DNA of 64,000 bases from Bremerella volcania (GTDB taxonomy: Bacteria > Planctomycetota > Planctomycetia > Pirellulales > Pirellulaceae): positions 4,898,001 to 4,962,000 of the forward strand of contig NZ_CP036289.1 of assembly GCF_007748115.1 (NCBI RefSeq), in the 5' to 3' direction. Positions 9,801-17,896 of this stretch are shown here, one piece after another. Numbering within the stretch: position 1 is the first letter of the stretch; the number at the start of each line of letters is the position of its first letter. Below the pieces are notes generated by a model. It did not search any database, was not told the origin of the DNA, and was given only the letters and a program-made list of their open reading frames with translations. The position numbers were made by a program, and so were the translations under genes.

Positions 9801-9976
9801 CCTTCGAGGATGAGGCTTCCCTGAAGGAAAAAGTCGAACACTACCGCCCCCAGGTCAACGCCTATCGCCAGGCAGTCGCCCAGATCTTCAAGCTCCCCAC
9901 CTCGGCCATCCGGGGCACCTTGTTCTTCGTGCACGGCCCGAAGATCATCACGTGGCAGGAGAAAGGTAACGCATGA
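6812..9976 (+). CDS. addA: AddA-like UvrD/Rep-family helicase with C-terminal RecB-type nuclease
   Basis: A 1054-residue SF1A helicase. Walker A is ASAGSGKT (15-22), followed by the TTFTRKAA motif. Walker B/motif II is LLDEFQDTSP (~352), motif III GDMKQAIYAWRGG (~387), motif V HQSKGLEFD (~673) and motif VI YVALTRA (~750). A C-terminal nuclease domain has GSAMHHWME (~876), RGSIDRL (~969) and DFKTD (~991). With the partner upstream this makes a two-nuclease AddAB-type complex that resects double-strand ends for recombination. The start at 6812 overlaps the addB stop (ATGA); an in-frame ATG at 6797 would add only five residues. The stop overlaps the next gene in the same way. Confidence 0.9.
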   Translation: MSSSKTPFPNTLIRASAGSGKTFRLSSRYLGIVAHNGRPDEILATTFTRKAAGEILDRIMMRLAVAAIDPGKLAELNGSLEGTPLTKEDCLRTLHKIPQQMHRLQVKTLDSHFIRLAQCFSFELGLPPDWTIIDDVDDQRLRMDAVNRVLAHPETNEVIQLLHLLSKGSSERSVSRLVMNVVNDLYGVYLESDENSWQVLSLAAAPKEKEVEDAIEFLDSYPADQKALKKAITADVQRFRAQLWPKFLDTGLPPKIIAGEDTFSRKPIPDDVARVYQTLVRYVQSILIGRTIDQNRGAYQLLNHFHTHYERLKWQQRGYRFEDVTRRLSDALESSPDIQNQFRLDRKIEHLLLDEFQDTSPVQWDVIRPVAQKIATQPKDRSILCVGDMKQAIYAWRGGVAEIFDAVQNTLPGIHPEDMDKSYRSSPLIMETVNQIFGKLGEFPAAGKMRNGIDHWLKFFHPHETARTELPGHVTLESAPFDVEGKPCDDQVIALTAGRVAELHRQAPHISIGVLVRRNATIASMIYLLRELDVMASEEGGNPLTDSAAVQLMLSLLEWIDHPGNTAARFHVVQSPLAALLGPAVQSSTQWEIVANDLRRELLVDGYGAAISRWAKHLHPECTPREQRRLEQLQRLAFAYQSKATLRSQDFVRFIQSQRVGDSSSAAVRVMNIHQSKGLEFDAVFLPELDNRIPPQADSFVLRRDDQIGPISGVTHYVSESLQPMLPEAVQAIFEETQQKNVVEALCVLYVALTRAVHALHMVIKPRPMPKSGGDGPSKSFSGIILNGLTNNPYPAENQLLYQSGSSTWYESTAQASGETEPAQAVAEERLPIQLKPAKPDALGEFVAPSSLEGGRMRRVKDLLTAQVVTAGMQYGSAMHHWMESVGWLETFQADRESMIASARSQFGEFAYAGAFGHFQSILKSDPATELLSQKQYQANAWWPGSNVKDTLSVHCEFPFAITHEGSVLRGSIDRLVLIQRDGQVIAADVIDFKTDSFEDEASLKEKVEHYRPQVNAYRQAVAQIFKLPTSAIRGTLFFVHGPKIITWQEKGNA

Positions 9977-11232
9977 CGAAATTCATTCACACCGCCGATC
10001 TTCATATCGACAGCCCGCTGAGAGGCCTCGCCGTGCGGGACGAAGCGATGATGCGCCGCGTGCAGCGTGCGACGCGTACGGCGCTGGAGCGCATCGTCGA
10101 CCTGGCCATCGAGCAGCAAGTCGCGTTCATCCTGATCGCTGGCGACCTGTTCGACGGCGACTGGAAGGACATGCATTCCGGCCAATGGGTGGCAGGCCAA
10201 TTCCGCCGTCTGGCCGATGCCGACATCGGTGTCTATTACATTCGCGGCAATCACGACGCCGTCAGCCAGATTCAGCGCAAGATTCGCTGGCCCGACAACG
10301 TCGTCGAGCTTCCGCATGACGAGCCTGCGACGATCACCCTGGAAGATATCGGCGTCGCGATCCACGGCCAAGGCTTTGCCGATCGGGAAGTGATGGTCGA
10401 TCTGGCAGCTAAATACCCACAGCGCATCAGCGGGATGTTTAACGTCGCCATGCTGCACACGAGCCTGACCGGCAGCGAACATCACGACACGTACGCTCCC
10501 ACCACCATCGAAACGCTCCGCAGCCGCGGCTACGACTACTGGGCCCTGGGGCACATTCATCTGCGAAACGTGGCCCCCCTTTCCACGGAACCATACGTCG
10601 CCTACAGCGGCAACCCTCAAGGGCGTCACATTCGTGAGCCCGGTGCCAAAGGGTGCCTGGTGGCCGAGATCGAAGGAGAATCGCTCAAGCAGGTTACCTT
10701 CCACCCGACCGACTCTCTGCGGTGGCAAGAACTAGTTCTCGACGTCTCGCAGGAAACGTCGCTGGAAGGCGTGCTGGCCCAAGCAGGCTCCGCGATTCGA
10801 ACGGTCCACGACCAGCACCAAGGACTCGGCTCGGCATTCCGGCTGACGTTCTACGGGACGACGAAAGTTCATCAGCAACTGTCCGACCTGATCAAGCGAA
10901 ACGAAGTTCTGCTCGAAGTTCACAATGCCGCCGAAGCGATCGACGACGAAATCTGGATCGAGAAGATTCGCTTCGAGACCCAGCCCCAGTCACAAGCCTC
11001 GCTGCAAGACACGCACGACCTGTGGGGATCGATCGCCCAGCAGTTCGACAAAGTTCAAGCAGATACCGAGGCGATCAAGCAGTTGGAAGAACTCGTCAAA
11101 CCGGTACTCGATAAAGTGAGTGCCCAGCACATTGCCTTGAGTGACGAAGGTACCTTGGACGAGCGCCTGCCCCATTGGATCACGGCAGCCCAGCAGCTTC
11201 TCCGCAGTCGATTGGGAGCCCCAAGCGAATGA
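9973..11232 (+). CDS. SbcD/YhaO-like DNA repair metallophosphoesterase
   Basis: A 419-residue calcineurin-type phosphoesterase with intact metal-binding motifs: TADLHIDSP (6-14), AGDLFDGDW (~56), RGNHDA (~91), LHTSL (~161) and GHIHLRN (~193). The N-terminal layout matches Mre11/SbcD/YhaO nucleases, which work with an SMC-like ATPase to trim DNA ends. The partner is encoded immediately downstream with an ATGA overlap. The C-terminal ~150 residues are the capping and ATPase-interaction region. The addBA-then-sbcDC order is also found in Bacillus subtilis, so the grouping has functional precedent, although this protein looks closer to YhaO than to SbcD. Confidence 0.85.
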   Translation: MTKFIHTADLHIDSPLRGLAVRDEAMMRRVQRATRTALERIVDLAIEQQVAFILIAGDLFDGDWKDMHSGQWVAGQFRRLADADIGVYYIRGNHDAVSQIQRKIRWPDNVVELPHDEPATITLEDIGVAIHGQGFADREVMVDLAAKYPQRISGMFNVAMLHTSLTGSEHHDTYAPTTIETLRSRGYDYWALGHIHLRNVAPLSTEPYVAYSGNPQGRHIREPGAKGCLVAEIEGESLKQVTFHPTDSLRWQELVLDVSQETSLEGVLAQAGSAIRTVHDQHQGLGSAFRLTFYGTTKVHQQLSDLIKRNEVLLEVHNAAEAIDDEIWIEKIRFETQPQSQASLQDTHDLWGSIAQQFDKVQADTEAIKQLEELVKPVLDKVSAQHIALSDEGTLDERLPHWITAAQQLLRSRLGAPSE

Positions 11233-14200
11233 AATTACGCCATTTGGAACTGGAAAACTACGGCATCCACGTCGAGCAAAGCTTCGCATTTCAGACGCAT
11301 AGTCTGCAGATCGTCTATGGCCAAAACGAAGCTGGCAAGTCGACGCTTCTGCAGGCCGTGCGCGAACTGCTGTTTGGCTTCCAGCATGCCAAAAGCAATC
11401 CGTTTGCGCCCGATTCGACCAAGAAAAAAATGAAGGCCACCGCGCAGCTGACCATGGCCAGCGGTACCGACCTGCAGATCGTTCGCCGCCAAGGCAACAA
11501 GAATACTTTATCCGGCACCTACCAGGACGAAGAGATTGACGACGTTCGCTGGAAGCAATTGATCAGCGGCGCCGACCAGCGGTTGTACGAACACGTCTTT
11601 GGCTTCTCACTCAAGGAACTGGCCACCGGCGAAGAGAGCCTGAAAGAAGCCAACCTGGACGAAGCTCTCTTTGGAGGCGGCCTGGGCAGGCTACACGACT
11701 ACAAGGAACTGCTCAAAAGCATTGACGAAGAGACCGAGAGTCTTTTCAAGAGCCGGGGTCAGAAGCAAAAGATCAATTCGATCCTTTCCGACATCAAAGC
11801 TCTCGAGACGGAGCTGAAGGATTCGTCCCTTCGGCCGGCCCAATACGAGGAGTGGCTCACCGAAGCCCGTCGCTGCGAGGAAGAGCTGACGCGTCTCGGT
11901 TGCACGCTGGACAAGGTCTACCGCAAGCAGCAGCACCTGGAACGTCTCCGCAAAGCGCATCCACTATGGATTCAGCGGCAGGCCAAGCAGCAGCAGTTGG
12001 CCAAACTGGAAGCGCCTCAATCGTTCCCCGCTGACGCGTTGGAGGAACTTTCGCAAACACGACGACAAGCCGCTAAGCTGTCGGCCGAAGTCGAGAATCT
12101 GACGCTCGACCTGAAACAGCTGGAACAAGAGATCGCGGCGATCGAGTTCAATACGTTGGTCATCGAATCAAGCGAAGCGATCCGGTCTCTGCTATTCGGG
12201 ATCAAGGAAGTCCAGGGCTACCGCCGCGATATCCCCTTGCGAACCCAGGATCGGCAACGCGACCAGGACGAGGCCGAGACGATTCTGCGGCGGATCGACC
12301 CTAAGCTTCAGTTGGATCAAATCGCCAAGTTCGAACTGACACTCACGCAGCGTAACAAGATCCAGCAGTTGACCAAAACGTACCAGAAGCTGACGACGGA
12401 GATTGGGTCGCACACGCCTGAGGTCGAACGGCTGGATCGTGAAATCGAAGAGATCGAATCGACCCTGGCCGAAATGCCGCAGCATCCGGCCGAACTCATC
12501 CAGCGTCTTCAGTCGAGCGTCGATCCGCTGCGTCAGGCGATTGTTCAGCGCGGGGAGATGGCCGCTTCGGTCCGCAAGTTGTGTGCCGATATCGCGCAGC
12601 GCCGCTTGCCAATCGACGCGATGGCTGGCCGCCAGCTTGACTTCACCCGCCCCCTGGCCCTGCCGCTGGAACCCACGATTCATCGCTACGAGTCGGAGCT
12701 TCAAACGCTGGCCGAACAGATGCGTGCCGCTGAGGCTTCGGTGCGAGAAACTTCCGATGAACTGGCTACCAAGAACGACGAACTGCGGCGACTGGAACAA
12801 AGTGCCCAACTGGTCTCGGAAGACGAACTGCATTCTGCTCGACAGAAGCGCGACGAAACGTGGCAGTCACTACGCCGCCAACTGCTTGGTGAGCAGGAAT
12901 TGCTTTCTTCGGATCAAAATCAAACGCAGGCCAATGCGTTCGATCGGCACTTGGTGCAGACCGATAAGTTAGCGGACCAGCGCTATCGTCACGCCCAGAT
13001 ACTGGCCGACCAGCAAGCGATCCAAGCCAATATCCATTCACTCGAAGAACGCCTGTCAGCTCGGAAACAGCACCTGACCCAACTCACGACTAGCCGCCAT
13101 GAAATATGGCAGGCGTGGTCGGACGAATGGAAGCAGGTCGAACTGACGCCTAAGTCTCCGCAAGAGATGCTCCCTTGGCGAGCAACCTACCTGGCACTCG
13201 TGGAAGTGCAGTCGGAGATCGTACAAGCGGAAGAAGAGCTTGCCGAACTCGATCGTCGCATCGGGGAAACGATTCAGCTGCTTCGCGAGCAAGAACTCGT
13301 ATCGTCCGATGAATCGCCTGAGCAGGCCGTCGTCGCATTGGAATCATTCTTGAAGCGTGTCCAGTCCGAGCAACAACGCCGCGATCAACTGGAAAATAGG
13401 CGACAGTTGAACCTGGACAATCGCAAGACCGCGTTCCGCCAGAACGAAAAACGCCAGCAGCAGCTTTCGGCGATCCAAGCCGAAGCGTCCGAGATTCTCT
13501 CGGTCTTTGACGCCATTGGCGGTGTCGACTTGGAAACGGCCGCCGATCTGATTCAAGCGGTCGAAAATGTCCAGGCCAAGTTGACCAGCGCCCAGGGGCT
13601 GCAGCAGCGCATCGCCGACATGCAGCAGGGACTGAAGCAATTTGCCGAACAGGTCGATGCCGTCGTCACGACAACCGGTGAACCACTGGCAGACATGCCC
13701 CCGGAAGCCGCCGCTCAGCGACTAGGCACGCTTCTTTCCGAAGCGGAGAACCAGCGCGGTCTACGCAAGGAGTTGGAGATCAAACGTCAGGTTCGCTCGG
13801 AGTCGCTCGAAAGCAGCCAGAAAGAACTGGCCGAGGTCGAAGCACGCCTGTCGCAATGGCGATCGCAAATCGACGCCGAATCGGATGAGCAGTTGGAGGT
13901 CGTTTCGCAGATCGTTCGCGAGAAGCAAGCGCTCGAGCGGGAACTGGCCGAGATCGAAACCCAGTTAGCGTTGGTTCGCGAATCGGAACCACTGCAGCCA
14001 TTCCAACAAGCACTGGAAGCACTCGACGTCGACGGTCTCAAGCAAGAGTTGATGTCGGCGACCAGCGAACTCACCGAGACCAAACAGCAGCAAGAGACGA
14101 CACTCAAGCAGTTGGGCGAGTTGGGACATCAGCTGCGCGACGTCGATCAATCCAGCCATGCCGTGATGGCCCAGGGAAAGATTGAATCGCTCCAGGCCGA

Positions 14201-14774
14201 GCTTTCCGACTGTTTGGATCGACTCGGGCCGCTGCTGATCGCCAAGGAGATGCTCGACCGCGCGATGCAGGCCTTTCGCGAAGAGAACTCGGGACAACTC
14301 CTTTCGATCATCAGCGAGCTGATCGAGCGGATGACTGAGGGGCGGTACACCAAAGTCGAGCACGACCCTGATCAGGAAGGGGGCTTGATCCTCAGCGGGC
14401 CCAACGATCTGCGCCGCAAGCCATCGGAACTCAGCACCGGCACACGTGAGCAGCTTTACCTGGCCATTCGCCTGGCGTACATTCGACACTACTGCGCAGG
14501 GGCCGAACCGCTGCCGGTGCTGATGGATGATATCCTGGTCAACTTCGACGACGCCCGCCAAATCGCGACGTTAAAGGTGCTGATGGACTTCGATCCACGG
14601 ATCCAGGTCATCATGCTGACGTGTCATCAGCCGCTGGTCGACAAGGTCCGGTCGCTCAGCGAGTCGATTCAGGTCACGCGTATCGACGGACAGCCGGTCG
14701 AATCGATCGTCAAGAAGCCGACCTCGAAACGTAAAAAGACGCCTGAGAAGTCCTCCACACCAAGCTTGTTTTAA
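11229..14774 (+). CDS. SbcC/YhaN-like SMC-type AAA ATPase
   Basis: An 1181-residue protein with an SMC layout: N-terminal half-ATPase with Walker A GQNEAGKST (31-39), a long coiled coil (~190-1000, Gln/Glu/Leu rich), then the ABC signature LSTGTREQL (~1067) and Walker B LPVLMDDILVNFDD (~1095). The N-terminal sequence, with YGQNEAGKSTLLQAVRELLF, is typical of the AAA_27/YhaN group. No CxxC zinc hook occurs anywhere in the coiled coil, unlike SbcC/Rad50. Probably forms a complex with the upstream phosphoesterase and controls its access to DNA ends. The ATG at 11229 overlaps the upstream TGA; an earlier in-frame ATG at 11175 lies inside the upstream gene and is less likely. Confidence 0.85.
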   Translation: MKLRHLELENYGIHVEQSFAFQTHSLQIVYGQNEAGKSTLLQAVRELLFGFQHAKSNPFAPDSTKKKMKATAQLTMASGTDLQIVRRQGNKNTLSGTYQDEEIDDVRWKQLISGADQRLYEHVFGFSLKELATGEESLKEANLDEALFGGGLGRLHDYKELLKSIDEETESLFKSRGQKQKINSILSDIKALETELKDSSLRPAQYEEWLTEARRCEEELTRLGCTLDKVYRKQQHLERLRKAHPLWIQRQAKQQQLAKLEAPQSFPADALEELSQTRRQAAKLSAEVENLTLDLKQLEQEIAAIEFNTLVIESSEAIRSLLFGIKEVQGYRRDIPLRTQDRQRDQDEAETILRRIDPKLQLDQIAKFELTLTQRNKIQQLTKTYQKLTTEIGSHTPEVERLDREIEEIESTLAEMPQHPAELIQRLQSSVDPLRQAIVQRGEMAASVRKLCADIAQRRLPIDAMAGRQLDFTRPLALPLEPTIHRYESELQTLAEQMRAAEASVRETSDELATKNDELRRLEQSAQLVSEDELHSARQKRDETWQSLRRQLLGEQELLSSDQNQTQANAFDRHLVQTDKLADQRYRHAQILADQQAIQANIHSLEERLSARKQHLTQLTTSRHEIWQAWSDEWKQVELTPKSPQEMLPWRATYLALVEVQSEIVQAEEELAELDRRIGETIQLLREQELVSSDESPEQAVVALESFLKRVQSEQQRRDQLENRRQLNLDNRKTAFRQNEKRQQQLSAIQAEASEILSVFDAIGGVDLETAADLIQAVENVQAKLTSAQGLQQRIADMQQGLKQFAEQVDAVVTTTGEPLADMPPEAAAQRLGTLLSEAENQRGLRKELEIKRQVRSESLESSQKELAEVEARLSQWRSQIDAESDEQLEVVSQIVREKQALERELAEIETQLALVRESEPLQPFQQALEALDVDGLKQELMSATSELTETKQQQETTLKQLGELGHQLRDVDQSSHAVMAQGKIESLQAELSDCLDRLGPLLIAKEMLDRAMQAFREENSGQLLSIISELIERMTEGRYTKVEHDPDQEGGLILSGPNDLRRKPSELSTGTREQLYLAIRLAYIRHYCAGAEPLPVLMDDILVNFDDARQIATLKVLMDFDPRIQVIMLTCHQPLVDKVRSLSESIQVTRIDGQPVESIVKKPTSKRKKTPEKSSTPSLF

Positions 14775-14775
14775 G

Positions 14776-15189
14776 ATGCCTGACGAACTGGTTGCCTTTT
14801 TTGCCTACGGAACGTTGAAGCGAGGCGAGGTCCGCGAGAACTGCTGGCCCTGTCGACCGGTGGCCGTGCTGCGCGGCTCGACGCCTGGTTCGCTATGGCA
14901 AGTCGCCGACTATCCCGGGCTCAAGCTCGAAGGGGAAACACGCGTGGTCGGCGAGATCTGGTTGTTTGATGCCAAGCAAGAACAACGCTTGCTGGAAACG
15001 CTCGACGAGGTCGAAGGGTACCCGACCTTGTACACGCGGGAAGTGGTCGAGTGCGAAACGCTCGATGGCCAGCCCATCACGGCGACCACCTACGTCTTCA
15101 ACAAACCGATTCTGCCGACGTACGCCCAAGTACCAGCCGATGCCCAGGGCATGGTGAACTGGACCGGCAACGCTCAGCGTTTCGCGTAG
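14776..15189 (+). CDS. Gamma-glutamylcyclotransferase-like (GGCT/AIG2 fold) protein
   Basis: A 137-residue protein with the substrate-loop motif FAYGTLKRG (9-17) and the likely catalytic glutamate in LDEVEGYP (~76-83), both diagnostic of the GGCT/AIG2 fold. Family members release 5-oxoproline from gamma-glutamyl amines or peptides; the real substrate here is unknown. It starts one base after the stop of the YhaN-like gene, so it is the last cistron of the repair operon, though no link to repair is known for the family. Its 3' end overlaps the opposing WYL regulator gene by 16 bp. Confidence 0.8.
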   Translation: MPDELVAFFAYGTLKRGEVRENCWPCRPVAVLRGSTPGSLWQVADYPGLKLEGETRVVGEIWLFDAKQEQRLLETLDEVEGYPTLYTREVVECETLDGQPITATTYVFNKPILPTYAQVPADAQGMVNWTGNAQRFA

Positions 15190-16196
15190 ACCTCGGCCAT
15201 CTTTTCGACGCGAGCCTTGATCGCTTCACGAGTCGACTTGGGAGCCAACACCTCGGCTTCCGGCCCAAGGGCCAACACGCGAGGAATGATCTCCAACTCG
15301 TGGGCCGCTTTGACGGTCAGCGTGATGCTACCATCGTCATGCTGTTCGACCTTTTGCTCGGCATGCCATGGGTCTTCGACCACCCAGTTAGCCGCGGTAG
15401 CCGAGATCTTGATTTTGAAATCCATCGGCTTGTGGGCCGCGAAGATACCAATCGAGCCCCCGAGGTGTTCTTCCAGGTCGAAGTCTTTGGGGACCTTGAA
15501 GTAGTCGTCGGTCACCTCCGCCTTCTTGAAGCGATCGAGCTTCCAGTGGCGGATTCGATTGGGATCGTCTTCCACCAGCTCACTGGCCGCGGCGACGATG
15601 TAGATGCTTCCCTGATGGAACACGATGCCGTACGGTTCAAGCCGCCGCTGGCTGGGCGAAGGCTGCCCTGGCTTTTGATAGGCGACTTCCACGATACGAT
15701 GCTGATGAATGGCCCGGTTCAGATTCTTGAGCGTTCCTTCCTGGGCCGAATAGTTCTTCGAGGCCAGCCCCGTCACGTACAGTACCTGGCGATACTTGCG
15801 GTAGTGCTCCCACGTTCCTTCGGGAAGTTGCTCTTGGATCTTCGTCCAGAACGACTCGACCCCAACCCAAAACGGCGTGCCTGAGAGTGGCAGCAGTAGG
15901 TCGCGTCCCAGCGACAAGGCGATCAACTCGGTCGCCGTCGCGGTGATCTTATGCATCCCACGGCCACTGGCGCCGAGCTTCCAGACACGCCCTCGACCGG
16001 AGTCGTGTACGTCGATATCGAGCCCTGCCGCCTGAAGCGATTCGATATCACGGCGGACCGTGCGCGTGTGCAGCGAAGACAATCCCAGTTCGTCGACCAG
16101 CGCGTCGCGGATCTCTTCCAACAGGCAGCCGTAGCGATAACGCTCGAGAATCTGCAAGATCTTGTGCTGCCGAATGAGTTGTTCGTTGCGTGCCAT
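15174..16196 (-). CDS. HTH and WYL-domain transcriptional regulator
   Basis: A 340-residue regulator. The N-terminus is a winged helix-turn-helix (about 1-70, with TRTVRRDIESLQAAGLDI), followed by a WYL domain and its C-terminal extension. WYL domains sense ligands or nucleic acids and many control DNA-damage or defence genes. The core WYL triad is altered: the strand reads SIYIVAAASE where WYL is usual. The start at 16196 is chosen because GGAGG lies about 9 bases upstream; earlier in-frame ATGs exist at 16211 and 16247. It converges on the repair operon with a 16-bp overlap, so antisense interference at the 3' ends is possible. Confidence 0.8.
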   Translation of the reverse strand: MARNEQLIRQHKILQILERYRYGCLLEEIRDALVDELGLSSLHTRTVRRDIESLQAAGLDIDVHDSGRGRVWKLGASGRGMHKITATATELIALSLGRDLLLPLSGTPFWVGVESFWTKIQEQLPEGTWEHYRKYRQVLYVTGLASKNYSAQEGTLKNLNRAIHQHRIVEVAYQKPGQPSPSQRRLEPYGIVFHQGSIYIVAAASELVEDDPNRIRHWKLDRFKKAEVTDDYFKVPKDFDLEEHLGGSIGIFAAHKPMDFKIKISATAANWVVEDPWHAEQKVEQHDDGSITLTVKAAHELEIIPRVLALGPEAEVLAPKSTREAIKARVEKMAEVYAKR

Positions 16197-16293
16197 CGTG
16201 AATGCCTCCATGCCGGGTGGGTGACGCGGAAGTCCAAGTGTAACCAACCGCCCCGCGCGATGCTATTATCTCAACCTTATCCCCTTCTCTCTC

Positions 16294-16325
16294 GTCCCCT
16301 CCTCCCTTCCCAAGGGAGAGGGGAC
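16294..16325. repeat. GC-rich inverted repeat (family copy 1)
   Basis: Near-perfect hairpin: gtcccctcctccctt (16294-16308) with aagggagaggggac (16312-16325), one bulged base. It lies just past the uvrC stop codon and before the WYL gene, in the position of a transcription terminator for uvrC, but has no T-tract. Related copies sit at 33.7, 35.8, 38.9/39.0, 42.5 and 55.5 kb. Confidence 0.75.
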
Positions 16326-16335
16326 AAGAGAAGAT

Positions 16336-17721
16336 TTACCGGTCGAATGTTCGTTTATCTCGTAGCAAGTGGTGATAGTGCTGGGCGAAGCGGTGGGACT
16401 CGTCGCGGACGTATTGCAGTAGTCGCAAGGCAAACGAGTGACGACTCAGGCGAATCGGTTCGCTTTCACCGGGGCGGTAGACTTCTTCTTCGCGTTTGGC
16501 CAACGAGATCACCGTTGGCGGCTCGATCTTGAGATCGCGAAAAGCGGCCATCGCCGCGTTGAGTTGCCCCTTACCACCGTCGATCAGCAGAATGTCCGGA
16601 AAGACCTCGGAACTGTCGCTCAGCCGTTTGAAGCGGCGGGCCACGACCTCGTGGATACTGCGGAAGTCGTCGACGCCATCGACGCCGCGAATCTTGTAGC
16701 GGCGATAGCCTGGCTTGAACGGCAGCCCGTCGAGAAACTGCACGAGACTGGCGACCGTGTCACTTCCGCCCAGGTGGGCGATATCGACCCCTTCGATCGT
16801 GCGCGGCGTTTCTGCCAGGCCTAATACCTTCCGCAGACCGGCCAAGCCCTTCTTCGGATCGACGTAAAAGACTTCCGGCTGGGCATGCGTCTCCAGCTCG
16901 CCCCGCTCGTCGAGACGCTGGAGCATGGTGATCTCGTCGCGCAGCTTCGCGGCTTTCTCGAATTCGAGGTTCTTGGAAGCTTCCTGCATTTCGTCTTGCA
17001 GCTGCTTCAACAGGCGCGTCCGCCCTCCTTCCAAAAACATCTGCAGACGGCGGATGTCTTTGCGGTACTCTTCCTTGCTGATGCGAAGGTTACAAGGTGC
17101 CGTGCATTGACCGATGCTGGCCAACAGACAAGGTCGAAACCATTTCCAGCGTTCGTCCGACTCGTCGATATCGAGGTCGCACGTGCGGAACTTAAAGATC
17201 CGCTGCAGCACCTGAATGGCTCCGCGCAGGGCCCCGGCACTGGCGAAGGGGCCGTACAGCTTGGCGTTTTTGTCCTTCGGTTCGCGGGTAAATTCAACGC
17301 GGGGGAAGTCTTCCCGCTGCGTGATCATCAGGTAAGGAAACGTTTTGTCGTCTTTTTGCTCTTTGTTGTACTTCGGCTGAACGTCTTTGATCAGCCGCGA
17401 TTCGGCGAGCAATGCGTCGACTTCGCTTTCGGTCTCAAGGTAATCGGCGTCGGCGATTTCATTGACCCAGTAGCCGGTTCGCTGATCGAGGGCCGCTTCG
17501 GCCAGAAAGTAGCTGCTGGCGCGCGAGCGAAGATTCTTGGCCTTGCCAACGTAGATCACACGGCCTTTGTCATCCTTGAAGATGTACACGCCGGAAGTGG
17601 TCGGGAATTTACGAACCTTGTTCGCGGTCACCGTAAAGGGAACATGTTCGGCGGGCTTCCCTTCAGAAGAAACCGCTTCAGGCGATGGGGCAGGCTGCTG
17701 GCCGTCGAGATTCTCTGCCAT
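16336..17721 (-). CDS. uvrC: UvrC-like excinuclease subunit, compact form without HhH domain
   Basis: A 461-residue protein, against about 600 for typical UvrC. It has an N-terminal GIY-YIG nuclease domain (SGVYIFKDDKGRVIYVGKAK, 43-62), a Cys-rich segment (CTAPC), a UVR domain (LEFEKAAKLRDEI, ~252-264) and an RNase H-like domain with EGVDIAHLGG (~320), LLIDGGKGQ (~395) and RDESHRFA (~443). The acidic and His residues expected for the second incision are visible. The protein ends right after the RNase H domain, so the helix-hairpin-helix DNA-binding module is missing, and the linker after the UVR domain is also shortened. It should incise damaged DNA with UvrAB, which are not in this window. 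Confidence 0.85.
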   Translation of the reverse strand: MAENLDGQQPAPSPEAVSSEGKPAEHVPFTVTANKVRKFPTTSGVYIFKDDKGRVIYVGKAKNLRSRASSYFLAEAALDQRTGYWVNEIADADYLETESEVDALLAESRLIKDVQPKYNKEQKDDKTFPYLMITQREDFPRVEFTREPKDKNAKLYGPFASAGALRGAIQVLQRIFKFRTCDLDIDESDERWKWFRPCLLASIGQCTAPCNLRISKEEYRKDIRRLQMFLEGGRTRLLKQLQDEMQEASKNLEFEKAAKLRDEITMLQRLDERGELETHAQPEVFYVDPKKGLAGLRKVLGLAETPRTIEGVDIAHLGGSDTVASLVQFLDGLPFKPGYRRYKIRGVDGVDDFRSIHEVVARRFKRLSDSSEVFPDILLIDGGKGQLNAAMAAFRDLKIEPPTVISLAKREEEVYRPGESEPIRLSRHSFALRLLQYVRDESHRFAQHYHHLLRDKRTFDR

Positions 17722-17896
17722 GATCCTAGGGGGCTAAGGTGTACAAGATTCCATCATGAAATTCTAACCCTTACCCGATTTTTTGGCAGTACGAACAACG
17801 GAAAAGAGGTTTCCGCCCGGCAAGAACGAAAAGAAGGCTACCTGGGACACGATCAGGCAGCCCTCTTGCGAGCCTCATATTGAGGAGTGAAGGAAA

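Noticed and set aside
15051-15884. 277-codon open frame on the plus strand
   Set aside because: Overlaps the end of the GGCT-like gene and runs antisense to the WYL regulator; no ribosome-binding site or motif.
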